This document shows positions 12,065-25,400 of a stretch of DNA of 64,000 nt, in pieces. Position 1 is the first letter of the stretch. Each line of letters begins with the position of its first letter. The DNA is taken from contig VUYV01000016.1 of the NCBI GenBank assembly GCA_008711295.1, forward strand, positions 2,376,162 to 2,440,161, read 5' to 3'. The notes below the pieces were generated by a model that did not search any database, was not told the DNA's origin, and was given only the letters and a program-made list of their open reading frames with translations. A program made the translations under genes and the position numbers. Source of the DNA: Anarhynchus alexandrinus. Lineage: Eukaryota; Chordata; Aves; Charadriiformes; Charadriidae.

Positions 12065-12252
12065 ATCTTTAGAGAAGGCCAGATTCTGCATCACTGAAGA
12101 CAGTAGGAGTTTGGGTTTTAGCAGCAGCGAGGGCAGGATTAGCGGGGCAGTGAAAAGAGATGATCTCTTTATCTTTACTGGCTAAAATAATTCTGGACGG
12201 AGCTCCATTGGTGCCTGTGAAGTTACACCAGGCATGAATTTGTCCCACTCCA
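12065..12252. repeat. Ancient amniote dispersed repeat (family unresolved)
   Basis: It begins with ggccagattctgcatcactgaag and ends with gagctccattggtg, gaagttacaccaggcatgaa and tttgtcccac. These match the recurrent old amniote pattern 'gccagattctg ... ctccattgacttcaatggagttacaccagggatgaatttggccca'. The middle is diverged. Orientation and family are not assigned. Confidence 0.6.
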
Positions 12253-12254
12253 AC

Positions 12255-15200
12255 CTGTTGTGCAAATGTGTGCTCTCATTCCACCTGGAAACATTCAGAT
12301 CTCTACAGCTCTGACTGTCATACTATGGATAAACCCACGTGATCACTGTGCAGGATTCACCTCCTGTTCTCAAAGGCTACAACTCTGTGCATGCAATTGC
12401 AATTCTTCTGGGTTCGCTGATCTGTTTGAATGGACTTTTGGACAATTAAGTGTCAAAGTTTGTTGGTGTTCCTGGCTTCTTCTTAGGATGACCAATTGCA
12501 TGAATGGCTCTTCCCATCACAGAAAACAAACTGGCAAAGCAGGGTTTTTTAATTTTTTTTTAATTATTTTTATTTTGCGTCTCCTCCCCATTGCCTGTAC
12601 TAACTCCTGCACTTCTTTGTCACAATCCATATAAAAAACTTAAGGAGTAGAGAGGAGATTGCATTGATGTGTGCTGTGAGCCAGTTTCATCCTTTAGCAA
12701 TAAAAGGTATTCCCAGTCACAGATTACGTTGCTCCCTTGTTTGAATTCTTAGGGTTCTACGTTTTTTGTGTGGTTGTTTGTTTTGGTTTGGGTTTTTTTT
12801 TTTACGTAGCCCTATTCTCCCAGATTACTAAAGGCTGAAATGATAAATTTCTCCAAATACCTGTAACCCAGCAGTTGTTTTATTTGTCTTCAGAAAAAAT
12901 ACTGGAGGTCACCTGCAGATTTCCTTTACACCCTGTGATGATCTTGTTCATGGGAATTTACATTAAAAAAAAAATTTGCTTTTTCTTGTTTTGACGATGC
13001 AATTCTGACCCTTGAAATAGGGCCATTTCTGTAACTAAGTGATAGGAGCCTGACTTCAGAATTTTTCACTTCCTTGTAAGAATGAAGCTTTTGATAGGTC
13101 TAGTTAGGCGGATGCTGAGTATGTTTATATATAAAGGGATTCATTGCTATTCATGTTTTCAGATTCTTGAACATTTTTAAAAGATGTTCTGCAATATTCC
13201 TTTGAAGAAATAGCACTCTCAATAAAAATGTTGAAGCTATAAATGGAGATAATCTTCCCCAATTCTTGTTTGAAAAGCACAGAGAAAAGAACACTGTGTA
13301 AATGCAAGTATGTCTCAGACCTTTGGATTGCCTCACAGCTCAGAAACCTTACCTCTCTGTAACACAGCAGCAGTGATTTGGAAGGGTATTTTAATTTTTG
13401 GCATGCACATCATCACACCAAGTGAAGATAAAGAAGATTTAGATCTTGGCTATTATATTCTAAGCAGGCTACCAGTATGTCTTTGTGAATCGGGTGCATT
13501 TTGAATTGTCTCCCTGCCAACACATATTCCAAGCATGTATTCTATTTCACTGACATTTGTAAAAAGTAAATATTTTTTTGTATTTTATTCTAGAAAATAT
13601 TTCTCCTCTAAATTATTTTTGCTCATTGTTTCCATTAAAAAGGGATGGAAGCATTGTTTTGCAAACCCATGCTTGTGATTTGGCTGGTAATATAATAAAT
13701 AATAGCATTTTAAAATGTTTTTTTGAATAGGCTATAGGATAATTTTCTGGCCCTGTTTCTCAGAAGAGAATTAAAATATTATTATTAATCAAAATAATAG
13801 AAGCCGTGAATAAAATAGTTTCTTAAATATAGTACCTAGCTTGCATTTAAAAATGCAAACCACTGATTTAGTTAAAAATACATGTCTTGGGATGCATATT
13901 ACTTCAAACTTTGGAGCACTAAATGATTATAGACCTCAAACCAGAACACACGTGTACAGCGTATGGCTTTTGGGGCAGAGCAGACTATTAGATAGCTATA
14001 TTTCCAAAATTACTCTATCTTTTTTTTTAAAGCAATTAGAAAACTAAGCAAAAGTGTGTGCATGTGCATATGTTTGAATTAGCGTGCATGAGTGTAAACA
14101 GCATATTTGTAAGCAAAAAATATATGTAAGGTGCATATATGCAGACTGAAATTTTATCATAAGTATTCAGATTATAATCTGAAATGTACATCATTTACAT
14201 ATATTATGCAAATATATATGTGTGTATTCTATATCAGGTAGATAGGAGTGTGACCACTATGAAACAGAAAGCATATGGCATCTCAGTTCTGCTTAATATT
14301 GTCAGGAGTTAATTTAGGACACTTGATGTGAATGCTTATTTTTTTTGCTTATAGCATGTCACAATTTGGATGATGCATAACCATCGGTAGAAAAATACAT
14401 TTAAATGTTTTGGATATCTTTGTCAGTGGGAGTTTTGTCAGCTAATAAAGACTGTGTGTTTTGGCCCTAACTCTGTTAAAAATAAATTACGTTTTTTTTG
14501 TCTAATGTAAAATTAAAATGAATAAACATCATAAAGCTGAAACCTATCCTAGTGGCTGTTTGAAAATTCCAGAGATGTGGCACTAGGGAGCAACCATCAT
14601 TCCAGTGCAAAATGTGCCGAGCTATTTTCAATGGAAAATGAAGAGCAGAAATAGAAGACTGAAATAACAATAGGCTGATTGCTTTCATTTTTTTGTGTAG
14701 TTTAACATTGCATTAAAGAGAACAACTGAGTTTCTACATTTTTTCCTATTTTCTTGTCATGGATATATTAGCATTACATGATGCATACTAATTATAAAGT
14801 TGGCTGTTACAAGAGTTCCTCTTGTGAATCCATTTAAGAACTGATTGTTTACTATCTTTTTCTGTAAGTATAAAATTTTAATTATGCCACTGACAGGAAC
14901 TGTGCGTGATACAGTGCTCTACATTTATCACTGGGAGAGGGCCAGTTGCAGAGCTGTTTGACTTTGGAGAAATCCTGATGCGCTTGCAATGTTGAGCAGC
15001 AGGTGCCACATTATTATGTACAGAAAAGCAATTAGGAAGCATATTGGATGAATGGGGAGTGCATTAATATTAGCAAGTACATTTGTCAGTGGTTTTGATG
15101 CGAGTCTTTTTCTTTTCTTTATGCAACATTAAGATTGTGGCTCTCATAAATTCTCCCCTTAAATTGCCATCTGTTCCCTTGTCATGCAGTAGTGAGGTAG

Positions 15201-18200
15201 AGAAAAGTTTTCTTGACAAAATGAAAAGAATTTCTTTTATTTAAAGTAGAAGCAAAGGAGCCTACACAAAGTGGGAGAATTGTAGGTTATGCAATTGAGC
15301 TTTGTATGTGTTAAGTAATTACTGTTGAATGTAACATTAACTATGGAACAGTTAGGATATCCCCCCCTCCCCCCAGATTTCAGTTTTTCAATGATTTAAT
15401 GTATTTTTTTAAATACGGTGTGAAACAGTTTCAGCTAAATTGTAGCAAAAGCCTGACAGCTGAAACCAGGTGTCTCTATTCCAGAGTTTTAGTGGGGATC
15501 AGGAGCATGCTGTAGAAGTGCATAACCAGTTGGCCCCATATCCCATGCTTTGGTTCATGGTGCCGAGCAGTTTGGACTGGCCAGGAACTGCATGAAACTA
15601 AGCACAAAGATACACTCCACATATGCGTGTGCCACTAATGGGCATTCAGTTTTGAGACCAAACAGTTTTCAAGTAAATGCCCCAAAATGTGTGTGGGGTC
15701 CTCAGCATCAGCTGTTGCCCTCTAGAGAGCTGCTGTTTGTGGACTGCGGTATCTAATGTAGATGTGGCTGCCATGTCCCAGTCTTGAAGACCTTATGTAA
15801 AGCTCTTCTGATAACTTCGGTGGGTGTTTTAACCGAGCAGTCCATAGAGCAGAGAACGTAAGTGACAATGATCCAGTGTTGCCATCTTCAAAACTAGAGA
15901 GACAAAGTATGTCAGCGCTGTGTTCAGGCTGTGAACCAGTGATGTCCGGGCAAACTGCTCCAGGTCTTCGATTGTTGACCTCTGTATCAAACACTATTTA
16001 TTTTAGAACAGGCTTTATTTTACGGCAATTTTAAAACTTCTGCTTGTTGTTCTGGTAACAGTATTTGTCTTGAGGGAAGATTGGCATGTGTCTCTGTGAG
16101 AAAGTAGCTACCTTAACAGAAAGGTAGGAAAACATCAAAAAAGAAAGGCAGAAAGCAATTTTTAAAAATGCTGGCACAAAAGAAGTATAACTATTGTGCT
16201 TTTATGGAGACATGCAGGAAAGATAAAGTATTTCTGGGTCCCTTTTTTTTTCCAAAAAAATAATGTAAGAGGGAATGGCACTTTCCTCTGTAGATTGTGT
16301 TTCTTTTGTCCTTTGCTGTAAATATGTTTATTTTGATGATTGCAGATTGATGTAAAACTGAAATCGCTCATGGCCTGGACAGGACAAAGCGGTACAAACT
16401 CCTGACAAGTGCCATTTTCATGTTGCAGTTCAGTCTCTTGTGTGTGTGCATGTGTTTGCGTTTATGGAGGAGTGGTTCAGCCTGTTTGGGCTACCTACTC
16501 TATTTCTATGCCAACTAGTACTTATGGGGAATAGATCCCTAAAATATGTTCATTAAAAAATGCAGTGTCAATTCTAGCAGACAACATAAGTAAACCAGTC
16601 CTACTTCTGAACTCTAGCAGTAGCAGAACTTAACATCTTTTCCTTCTTTGCTCGTCTCCCTGTTGAGTAAATTCTACAAAGCCCAAGATAATGTTTTAGA
16701 AATACTACGAAGTGAAGAATGAGCAGCATGAGCTACAAGCAGCAGCAGTAGCAGTTCCAATGATACTTTATAGAGTCGAATCGTGACTGCCAGCATGGCT
16801 GGTTACAGGATTAGCTCAACTGGCAGGCTGTCTGAATAAAAAGTAATGGTTTTCTGTGGGACTAAGCCCTAACTCTTTGGCTGTTCCTTTACTATTTCTG
16901 CTCTCTACTTGGCTAATTATGAAAAAAACAGGTTGTTCTTCCTGTGTGGCAGATCTGTTTGATTGCTTTCTATTCTCATCTGGTTGTGGGCCATTCCTAG
17001 AGAAATCCCTGTCCTGGGATGTTCGACTGGCCTAATGCTGTTCTCTTTGAAACAAGAGTCTGTATCTGTTTCTGCCGTTTTTTTCAGGCCTTTTATTATC
17101 TTTATCTTTGGTCACAATTAGGCTACCGCACAGGTTGTTTTTCCAATAGGTCCTCAATCACTACCTAATCTTTACACGCCCTAAGGCTGTTCACTTCCCT
17201 TCAGTTCCAAATTTTTTTCCCAACACCGTCCTTCTCTCACCCTCTGGTGCATTGTTGCTCTCTCTTCTGTCAATACACAGTAACAGTTCTTATTCTTGGT
17301 GCATGCATTCCTGTTGCTTTTGATATCATTGCTAAGATCTGATTTTTGCCATCTGCTGCAGTGGCTTTTTCCCTACCACTCATAGAACATACACACACTT
17401 CCTCACTTCCCTGCATGGCCAGATTAAACCTCTTGTACTAGTTTCTATGTCTTCCTTGTACCCAGTACGCTGCAACCCCTTCAATTCAGATATAGCTCAT
17501 CATATATGAACAGATTGCATCTGTTCAAAAAAGAGCCCCAATCCACATAGTATTCATTTAAACAGCATTGATAGTAGTGAATTCATTTGAGATTCATATG
17601 GATGTCATATACTGTGAGTTACAGTGTAAGCATCAGTTAATGGACACTCGCAGTAAAGTGTTCCCTATCAAATAATACATCACTGAGCTACATGAAGTGG
17701 TTTATATATTTTTTTTTTCTTCTTCTATGATTTCATCATGGCTAAGGAAGGTATATAACAGTATGATTGCTTGGCCTTGTAGGATATTTCTTTAGCAACC
17801 AGCATTGCTTAATGTTTTATTGATGTATTTTTAAATAATTTATCTTTAAACCTTTGTTTAATGGATGTATTTTTATTCAGAACTTGATACCAGAGAAGGC
17901 AGGTCTGACAGTTCATGTTTGCACTCTGACAATATTTCTCTTGTGAACTTTTTAAGCTCTCTTAGATAAACAGTAATTTTACATTTTTTCATCTTTTTTT
18001 TTAATTACAGAGTCTATCATTTCAAGTGGCTTGTATTGATATTTAACAAATGTATTAGGCAATGTGAACAGTTTATTTTTCTTCAGCTGTATTTCAATTT
18101 GCACTAAATGTGATAGATATAAAAATAAACAAGATTTGCTCAGAGCACTATCATTAAAATCCTAGGCATCTCCTATAAAAGGAGTGCCTAATGCTAATAG

Positions 18201-18284
18201 TGAAATATTCTATAGGTGGAATATCCAAAAGCAGTCATTGTTTCCCAAAGCCTCCTCTCACTGAAATGAAGCCAATGCTAGAAA
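12255..18284. other. Non-coding sequence with scattered low complexity
   Basis: No gene is supported. The stretch holds a GTTT/T-rich tract at 12762-12803, a TG/TA-rich degenerate stretch around 14050-14228, a C7-T-C6 run at 15361-15374 (i-motif/G4-like on the complementary strand), small cagcag runs near 16738, and a pyrimidine-rich segment around 17090-17480. All open frames are short or mutually overlapping. Confidence 0.65.
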
Positions 18285-18345
18285 GCTCTGATAATAGTTA
18301 ACACTTGCCATTTGTAGGTTAAAGTACATTCAAAGTTCTTTAAGT
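18285..18345 (-). repeat. Possible L2/MIR-type 3' tail scrap
   Basis: The text aatagttaacacttgcca, followed by atttgtaggttaaag and ttcaaagttctttaagtgc, resembles the reverse complement of the L2/MIR tail ('aaagcgctttgagatct ... gtgctatataa'). The similarity is weak and short. Confidence 0.3.
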
Positions 18346-21300
18346 GCTACCAACTTCTGGCTTATATGTGGTAAGCATTTATTCTTTGGTTGGGTGATGT
18401 CCTTCTTGCTTTCCAAAGCACCTTCATTGGCTCTGCATAGCTTTTTCCCCATGGTTGGTGCAGCAATGGGGCAGGAGACAGGGGGACCACAGGGTCTCCT
18501 CGTTCCTGGCAGCGAGATGCAGTGGGGCTCCCTTGCTCGCTGGGAGCCAGGCTCAGATGTGGGATGAAGAGAAGTACGTTTGTTATCTGTGCTCACTGGA
18601 ATTAAAAAAAAAAAGCACAGTGAAGCTGTATTGGTAAATGGATATGCACGAATAGGCAAGATGAGAGCAAAATATACTGAGTATCTTCTAGAGGAATCTC
18701 TTCCTTAGTGATACAGATCTGAATTCTCAGAATGCATTTTCTACCTTGAAAAATGCACAGCGAATAAAAAAATTTATTCTGTATGTATTTACACTTGTGA
18801 GATTCTTATGTTTTGCCAGTGTTTCTGCTAGGTTTCTGTGTATTTAGCCTTCTGAACATTTCAGGCAGTATTTCAAATACAAGTAAGAAGTGTAAGGCTG
18901 AGCTGTTGTTTTGGGCACAGCTTGCTATAAAAATATGAACATACAATTCTTATCCTCTCTAAATTTTAAAAATTGAAACAAATTTAAAATGTGCTGTCCA
19001 GCCTGTATTTTTGCCATATTTTATTCAGTATAAAAATAGTGTAGACATTCATCACTTCATCTATTGTACAACTTGGCTATATTTGAACTACAGCCCCACC
19101 ATCTTAAGACAACACTTTGATGTGGGTGTTTCTTTAAGTCTTAAAGGCACACACTGCACCATCAAAGCTATGTGTGAACTTTAGGGTATTTACCTTGCTT
19201 AATGAGAAATGTTTTCCACATTTTTTTCCACCGTGACATTTTTGTACTGCACAATGTTTCTGTGTGTTCTTTTTCTATTTAAAATTTAAAGAGCTACATT
19301 TGGGAGAGGAACAATGTAGGTAAAAGAGACCCCTGGAGTGTGTCTGATGTGATAGTTCTCTTCTGTGGCACCATTTTTCCTCCTGCTGTGGGAGAGCTAA
19401 ATGATAGTGCCTTATACCTTACTGAATAAAGCCTAACACTGTTTCCAGCTGTGAACATGTGATCAGGTTTTGTGTTTGATTTTTGCACGCAAGTATACTA
19501 CTGCAAGCATACCCACACACTCCTATGCAAACACTCCGTATGGGAATTATTGTTGACTCAGTCATTAATCTACCCTCAATTAATCACATTAAGTATTAAG
19601 GTGCCTTTCTGTGCAGAGAGGTACGACAGCCTTTCTGTTTTACCTTAGTGGAGGATTGCTACAGGACCAATTTACTTTCTGGCTAAAGATGTTGAAAGAT
19701 GTGTTGAGATACGTTGTTATATGAAAACTGAGCAGAACACTATTGTCTGATCCTGAAACCCTCTGAGGATTACTCACTAATCCTATTGATATTGTAGGGA
19801 ATAACGGTTGTAAGACCTAGCCCCTAATTGTTACATATGTACCAAGAGTAACAAAACGTTTATTCTGGTCTTTCATGTGTGTTTATGTTTTTTAAAAAAT
19901 GCAGTTTATCTTTGCAACACTGCTCATAAAACATAACAGTGTTTGTTCTCTGGACAGAGCATGACTCTTACTTCAATGCTCTTAGGGTAACTATGACTAC
20001 ATTTTGTACTTAACCAAAAGATAAAAGAAATTAAAATCATGCCTTTTATTTTTACCCCCCAAATGAGATCCATTGTTGTGAGAGCTGAAGACCTGCACTT
20101 GTATTCTTCAAGAGTGTGGCTTGTCACGTTGTTTGTTAAACACCCAGAACTCATAATATTTTTCTCTCTGGCTCACTGAACAGCAGAAAAAAATGGGTCC
20201 TGAAGGAATACATTCAGAGACAAAGAAGAAAAGTTATTTTATTTTTAGTGATCAGATGGCATAATTGTTGGTTGGTGTTAAGTGGCTCTGAATATGAGGG
20301 GAGGAGGATTAATTTCGGAGTAAATGAGCGACATCTGAAATCACCAGAGGGGCCTGATCCTTTTAGCACCAGCGACGGTGCAGTTGTGCCACTGATATTT
20401 TTTTTTAATTTTTTTATTTTATTTTAAGAAAGGAAAAAGCTGGCGGCTGTCATGAAAGACTTCTGCTCCTCAGAGTGAAGCAGCTTGCTCCCTGCAGGCT
20501 CACTGGATCTCAGTGAGTGCGACTACTTGTACTTTCAAGACTGTTTGCCAGGCTTTGTATTATGTACTCATAGACAGACACCCCTGAGTTCAAGTAATGC
20601 TGAGAACGCGACGGATCCCTGTCAACACAAGACGAGATCACTCACAGTGAAGGACAAACGAGGCTCATGGTTCATAAGTTCAGCTTGTTTTTGTGGTGTT
20701 GGCCATTAGCATTGGTTAAGTGTGGGTTTTACATTATTTTTTTTTTGGTGTCATTTTCCTTTTACATGATGAGGATGGATGGTTTTGAACTTTGCAGCAA
20801 TTAAGGATGGCTGTAGGGGTTGTATTTTCAAATTGAAAGGAGTGTTTGCTTTTGTGAGAAAATCCAGATTTGGAAAGCTTGTGATAGAAGCAGGAAGTGT
20901 AAAATGATCCATAAAGGTAGCAGTAGCAGCAAGGATGTAAAATAGCAGCAATCTGTAGATGCCTACCACAGAAGAGGTCGCAGTGCTGCAACAAGGTCCA
21001 GGTGGACCACTCCATCCCCACAGCCACCTCAGACGTCTGCAGGACCAGAATCTGGTCTCAGGGAAGCTAGAGCCACGCAGACAAAACAAAATGTGGCACA
21101 CGACCTGTGAGCTGCTGACCAACAATGTCCATCCTCCACTAATTAAAATGATTAAATATTCATTCCGCCACTACCAAAGGAATGTATTATGCACTTCAGG
21201 CATGAGAAGAAATAACAGAATAAAACAACAAGCAGCTCTGGCAGGAGCGGAGTGAGGGCTCTGGGCAGCAGGTGCACTTGGCGAGAGGGTTGAAAGAAAA

Positions 21301-22410
21301 TGGTGTGGCTTTGGCAGCTGCTGTTCAGTATATACACAATTTGTAGCTGGGGTAGAGCTGGTGACAGACTGTTACTGGAGCACAGAGCACAGCAGCACCA
21401 CCAGCATGAGTGCCGAATGGTTCTCTGATTCACCATTGCCTTTCCTTTTGCATTGTCATTCACACCTGTGCAAATAAGCACACAGCGGGCGCTACACCAA
21501 AATATAACAGTAGTTTTTAACACCTGCTAATCATTTATGAATATTTCTGTGCAAAGTGCTATGCCATGCCTATGTAAGGGACCTGACAGTCAGGTAAGAG
21601 TAGGAGAAAGGATGATCGAGGACACTAAAGGCAAAAAGGCTTTTTTTTCCTTTCATAGGGATTTGCATGTGTACTTGGTGTTTTATTGGTTAGTAGGGCT
21701 ATCTTCTTTCTTTTAGCCTGAGCTTAGACATGGGAGGTTTTGGAAGGCTTCCAGCAGAAAAATTAGAACTTCTGGATCTGGATCCAGCCGCCGTTAACAT
21801 CAGCATCAAGACTCCTACTCCTTTTATAGGAACTGAATCACGCTCTTGACCTGATTGTAGCTGTCAGCACTCTCTGTGTCTGGCAGATGCAGCCTTTACA
21901 GCAGCAGCAGAAAGATGATTTCTACCAAGACTGGCTCTGAAGAAAGCAGAAGCAACGGAGCCCGAGAAAACAGTGACAGTGTTTGTATTCATAGTAATAA
22001 ACTGGACTGTAGTGGAAGAAACAGGATGGATGTTGCAGGAGGTAGCACCACTCACTGCATAGTCAGAATTAAGCGTTTTCCTCCTTATGAAGTAGCAGTT
22101 GGCCGTAATTTTATTCTTTTTTCCTGTGTACTTATGAGAGACTTTATTCCAAATTCCCAGGCTCTTAGGACTACCAAGGTATATATAATATCATAACCCC
22201 CACCACCTTTCTCTGTCCTTTGGATAAGAGATTAACTTTAGCTTTCATGCTGTTGTTCAGCACAGAATTCCCTTGTGCTGTGCAGCTGGGTTAGGCTTTG
22301 CACCATGGGGCCAATTTTTGACACGTTTTCGGGTTTCCTAAACACCTCCAGTTGGGTTGAATAGAGCTGCTGTCACTCGTCAAGCTGCTTGTGTCCCAAA
22401 GCAGGTATCT
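18346..22410. other. Non-coding sequence, locally G/C-richer
   Basis: Parts of this stretch (about 18450-18560, 20460-20700 and 20940-21500) are richer in G/C and CpG than their surroundings and carry overlapping opposite-strand frames of 97-124 codons. None has recognisable protein features. At 21887-21940 a 17-codon frame rich in Q follows a cag, but it has no usable donor before its stop. A scrap resembling the 'cctattgatattgtaggg' ancient repeat lies at about 19755-19830. Confidence 0.55.
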
Positions 22411-22414
22411 CAAG

Positions 22415-22444
22415 ACACTAAGTGCTTAAATAAGCACTTGGTGT
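22415..22444. repeat. 30-nt near-perfect palindrome
   Basis: The arms acactaagtgctta (22415-22428) and taagcacttggtgt (22431-22444) are reverse complements except for one T/G position, with a 2-nt centre. The sequence can form a cruciform or, as RNA, a hairpin. Confidence 0.85.
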
Positions 22445-25400
22445 GCAGTCACTTTCTTAGATGCAGTCCTTAGTTGCAGGTAGTAATATCATAAGTAGAT
22501 GATAACATGTTCCTTGCGCTTCAGACATACTGTTTCACATGTAACTGTTTCAAAGATTTTGTGTGTTTGCCTGGAAAGCAAGAGACCAGCACTACTCTTT
22601 GTGAATTTTGGCAGTCTCTGGACTGCAGCCGACCCACATGTGCAATCGTGGCTTACCATGTAAATCCAGTTTATTGCAGAATAATTTCTTCAGCGGCCCT
22701 CTTAAAACCCCTTCTGAAGTCTTCATTTAAATCAAGCACAGTACAAAATAGGTTTCTCAAGAAAATTAGCACCTTAAAAAAATCATGTCTGTCAAGAACC
22801 CAGAGCATTAATTTATTGCTCAGAAAAATGACTGTCTGGCCTGCATGTGTGGAAATAGGCTTCAATTTGTGTGTGGTCACTACCAGTTGGCGCCCGACAA
22901 CTTGACTGAACTCCTGCCTTCTTGGAGGGCATGCTTCAAAACTGCTTCAATTTGGAAGCAAAGTCCTGTGTACTGGTTGACAACTGAAGCATTTCAGTTG
23001 TCTTCCATCTTCATAAATAACATATAATTAGCAACATTTTTTTTTCTAGAACTTTCAGGAAAACCTGCAGCAGGGAGCTTGCAATTGGCAAAATTTATTC
23101 GTTAGATTTATATGCTGGATTTTGCTTTAATTTAAATTACTAGTGTGAAAACATTCCTTAAAAGATTTAGGAGGACTTGGCTAGGCAAAAAAACAAGGGC
23201 CAAGTTGTTGAAGATTAATTATTAGAGAAATGAGGTGTAAGACTTGTGTTGTCTTGAATAATATTTCCCAGGATGGGGACCTAATGGATACCGCTGCCTT
23301 TGTATCATTTTATGGATTGCCAAAACAGGCTTTGAACATGCCAAAACAACTCTTAATAATTTAAGGTCTGAGTTTATTTTTTGTTGAAAAATCTGTGGCT
23401 TCGACAGCCGACTGACAGCAACAAGTAAAATAGAGAGGAATACCGGCTTTGTGTCCTGAACAAGCTGGCAAACCTTATTTGTGTGGAATCCATTCTGTGC
23501 CATTCCCGTGGAGCTGAAACATGCAGAGTTTCTGTTCTGAACATAGCCAGGAATTTATGTCATCAAGTAATTATATGACAGTATTAATTAAAGTAGTTCT
23601 GGAATTATTTGGTGACTAGAAAGAAAATTGAGGAATTTGTTTAGCATTACATCAATTTCAACACTTACAATACTTCGGACAACAGGATTTAGAGGCAGAA
23701 TCTGTGGATGTGAGGTACAATTGAAATCAATCAATACCGAAGTCAATGGAACAATAGCAGCAGCTGAGAATTTGCATTGAGATCTTCTAACCTCTGAGTT
23801 GTGGGATCAACTCTAGCATAGAGCTGTATTTAATGAAAATCATTACTACCTGTTTTCTCTAGGCTGACTGAAATAATTTGCAAGAGTCATTCTGTCTTTC
23901 AGTAGGTGTATGTCTACCTCATGTTGTACATAATTTCCACCTGAAGAAAGGTCAAGACTCAACGTGGAAAGAAACTGAACTCTTCTTTTACTGGCTAGTC
24001 TGTGAAATTTGCTCCTTAGCAGTATGCGTTTTACATAAAAGTCCATTTTCTCACAAAGGAGAGGGTATGGCCTTACAGGGTTTTAGAACAGGATGCAGAG
24101 GGAGCATGGAGCACAATTTCAGCTCACAGTACAGATGGTGATTCTGCTGAGCTATGCTTATATAAAAATGGGGCAAAAGTTCGTGTAACAGATCTGACTA
24201 GTTGGAGGGGAAGAATCAGACTGCTTGAAATATTCTTTAGCCCAGTATTACCTTTGTGTTAAAGAGGATTGTGAAGGTTATACAAAATGTTACTTGACCT
24301 GATTTTACCCCCCTGAGCAACCTATGATGTTATCTTCACTTAACAGGATTTCTTTGAGAGTTTTTCACAATGTGTAGTTACGCGCTGTTTGTATAATTAT
24401 AAAATCAAGAGTGCAGCTGTGGTCTCTCAGTTGTGTGGCTGGATAAAAATAAGGAGAAATGATGAATACAAGAAGTAAGAAGAAAGGGTGACAACAAGCA
24501 GTGATAGGTTCAACAGACAGTTGATGGTCCCTTCGGAAATTTTTATCAGTTGCAGTCTTTCTGGAGGGGGGTGGGTTTGCTAGACAATCTAGCAGAGATT
24601 GTGTGAAGGGTTTTGTGGCTTTTAAGAGAACGACAAAGTAAGCTTGGAAGGTATGGCAGCTGGCCAGGAGGAATGGAGTGAACATGTCACTAAATTGGGA
24701 GACCAAGTGGTTTCCAGAAAGAGATGAAAAGTAGCAGCTGGTGACTAGAAAAGGTAAGTAGGAGAAAGTGTAGAAAGGAGCTTCTGTATAGGAATTCTAA
24801 AAAGAGATGGAAGAACCTAAAATAGCAGGAAAGGACTGTGCTGTGCCGTCGCAATGCATAGGGAAAATGCCATTTAAAAAGCAGGTGAACCAAGTGAGCA
24901 TTAACTCCCAGAAAATGGAAACAAAGCTGAGGTGCAGGGTCCAGTGAAATTACTCTACTGAAACCATACTGTCAGCTGGCCAGTGATCTCTGCCATGCAG
25001 TGAAGGTCAGACCTAGGGATGTGGATGATGCTTCAGGAGGAGAGCTGTCAGGGACCCGTGTGCCAAAAAAGGGTGCTCTGCTGCCCTTTGGGGGGATGTA
25101 GTTGGTTTGGGGAATGCACCCACTTCATGCCTAAAGAGAGTTTTCTTTTGTAGAAGAGAAAGCTTCTTTCCTTACAGCTCACTGAGAGAGCCTCCCGAGC
25201 GTGAATTGAGTGATGCTTCTTCTGAATTTGCAAATGGTTTGAAACAATAGCTCAACAACGCACATGCATTGTCCCCTCTAATCATAACAGGCTGTTAACT
25301 ATAAAACCTAATTAAGCAGTTCAACAGTTAATAACAACCCATCAGTTAGCAGGAACATCAAGATAATATGTTTGTCCTGCTGTCCCAAACTACCTTCCAA

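Noticed and set aside
20734..21523. Overlapping plus and minus frames of 97-124 codons.
   Set aside because: Frames overlap on opposite strands in a G/C-richer patch and have no recognisable domain; composition explains them.
21887..21940. Short Q-rich frame after an acceptor-like cag, considered as a first coding exon.
   Set aside because: It reaches a stop after 17 codons with no gt donor before it.
24365..24706. Minus-strand 113-codon frame considered as another LINE fragment.
   Set aside because: None of the L2 or CR1 motif blocks (YCN, SLHWLP, FKALH, SLKSLL) could be found in any frame.
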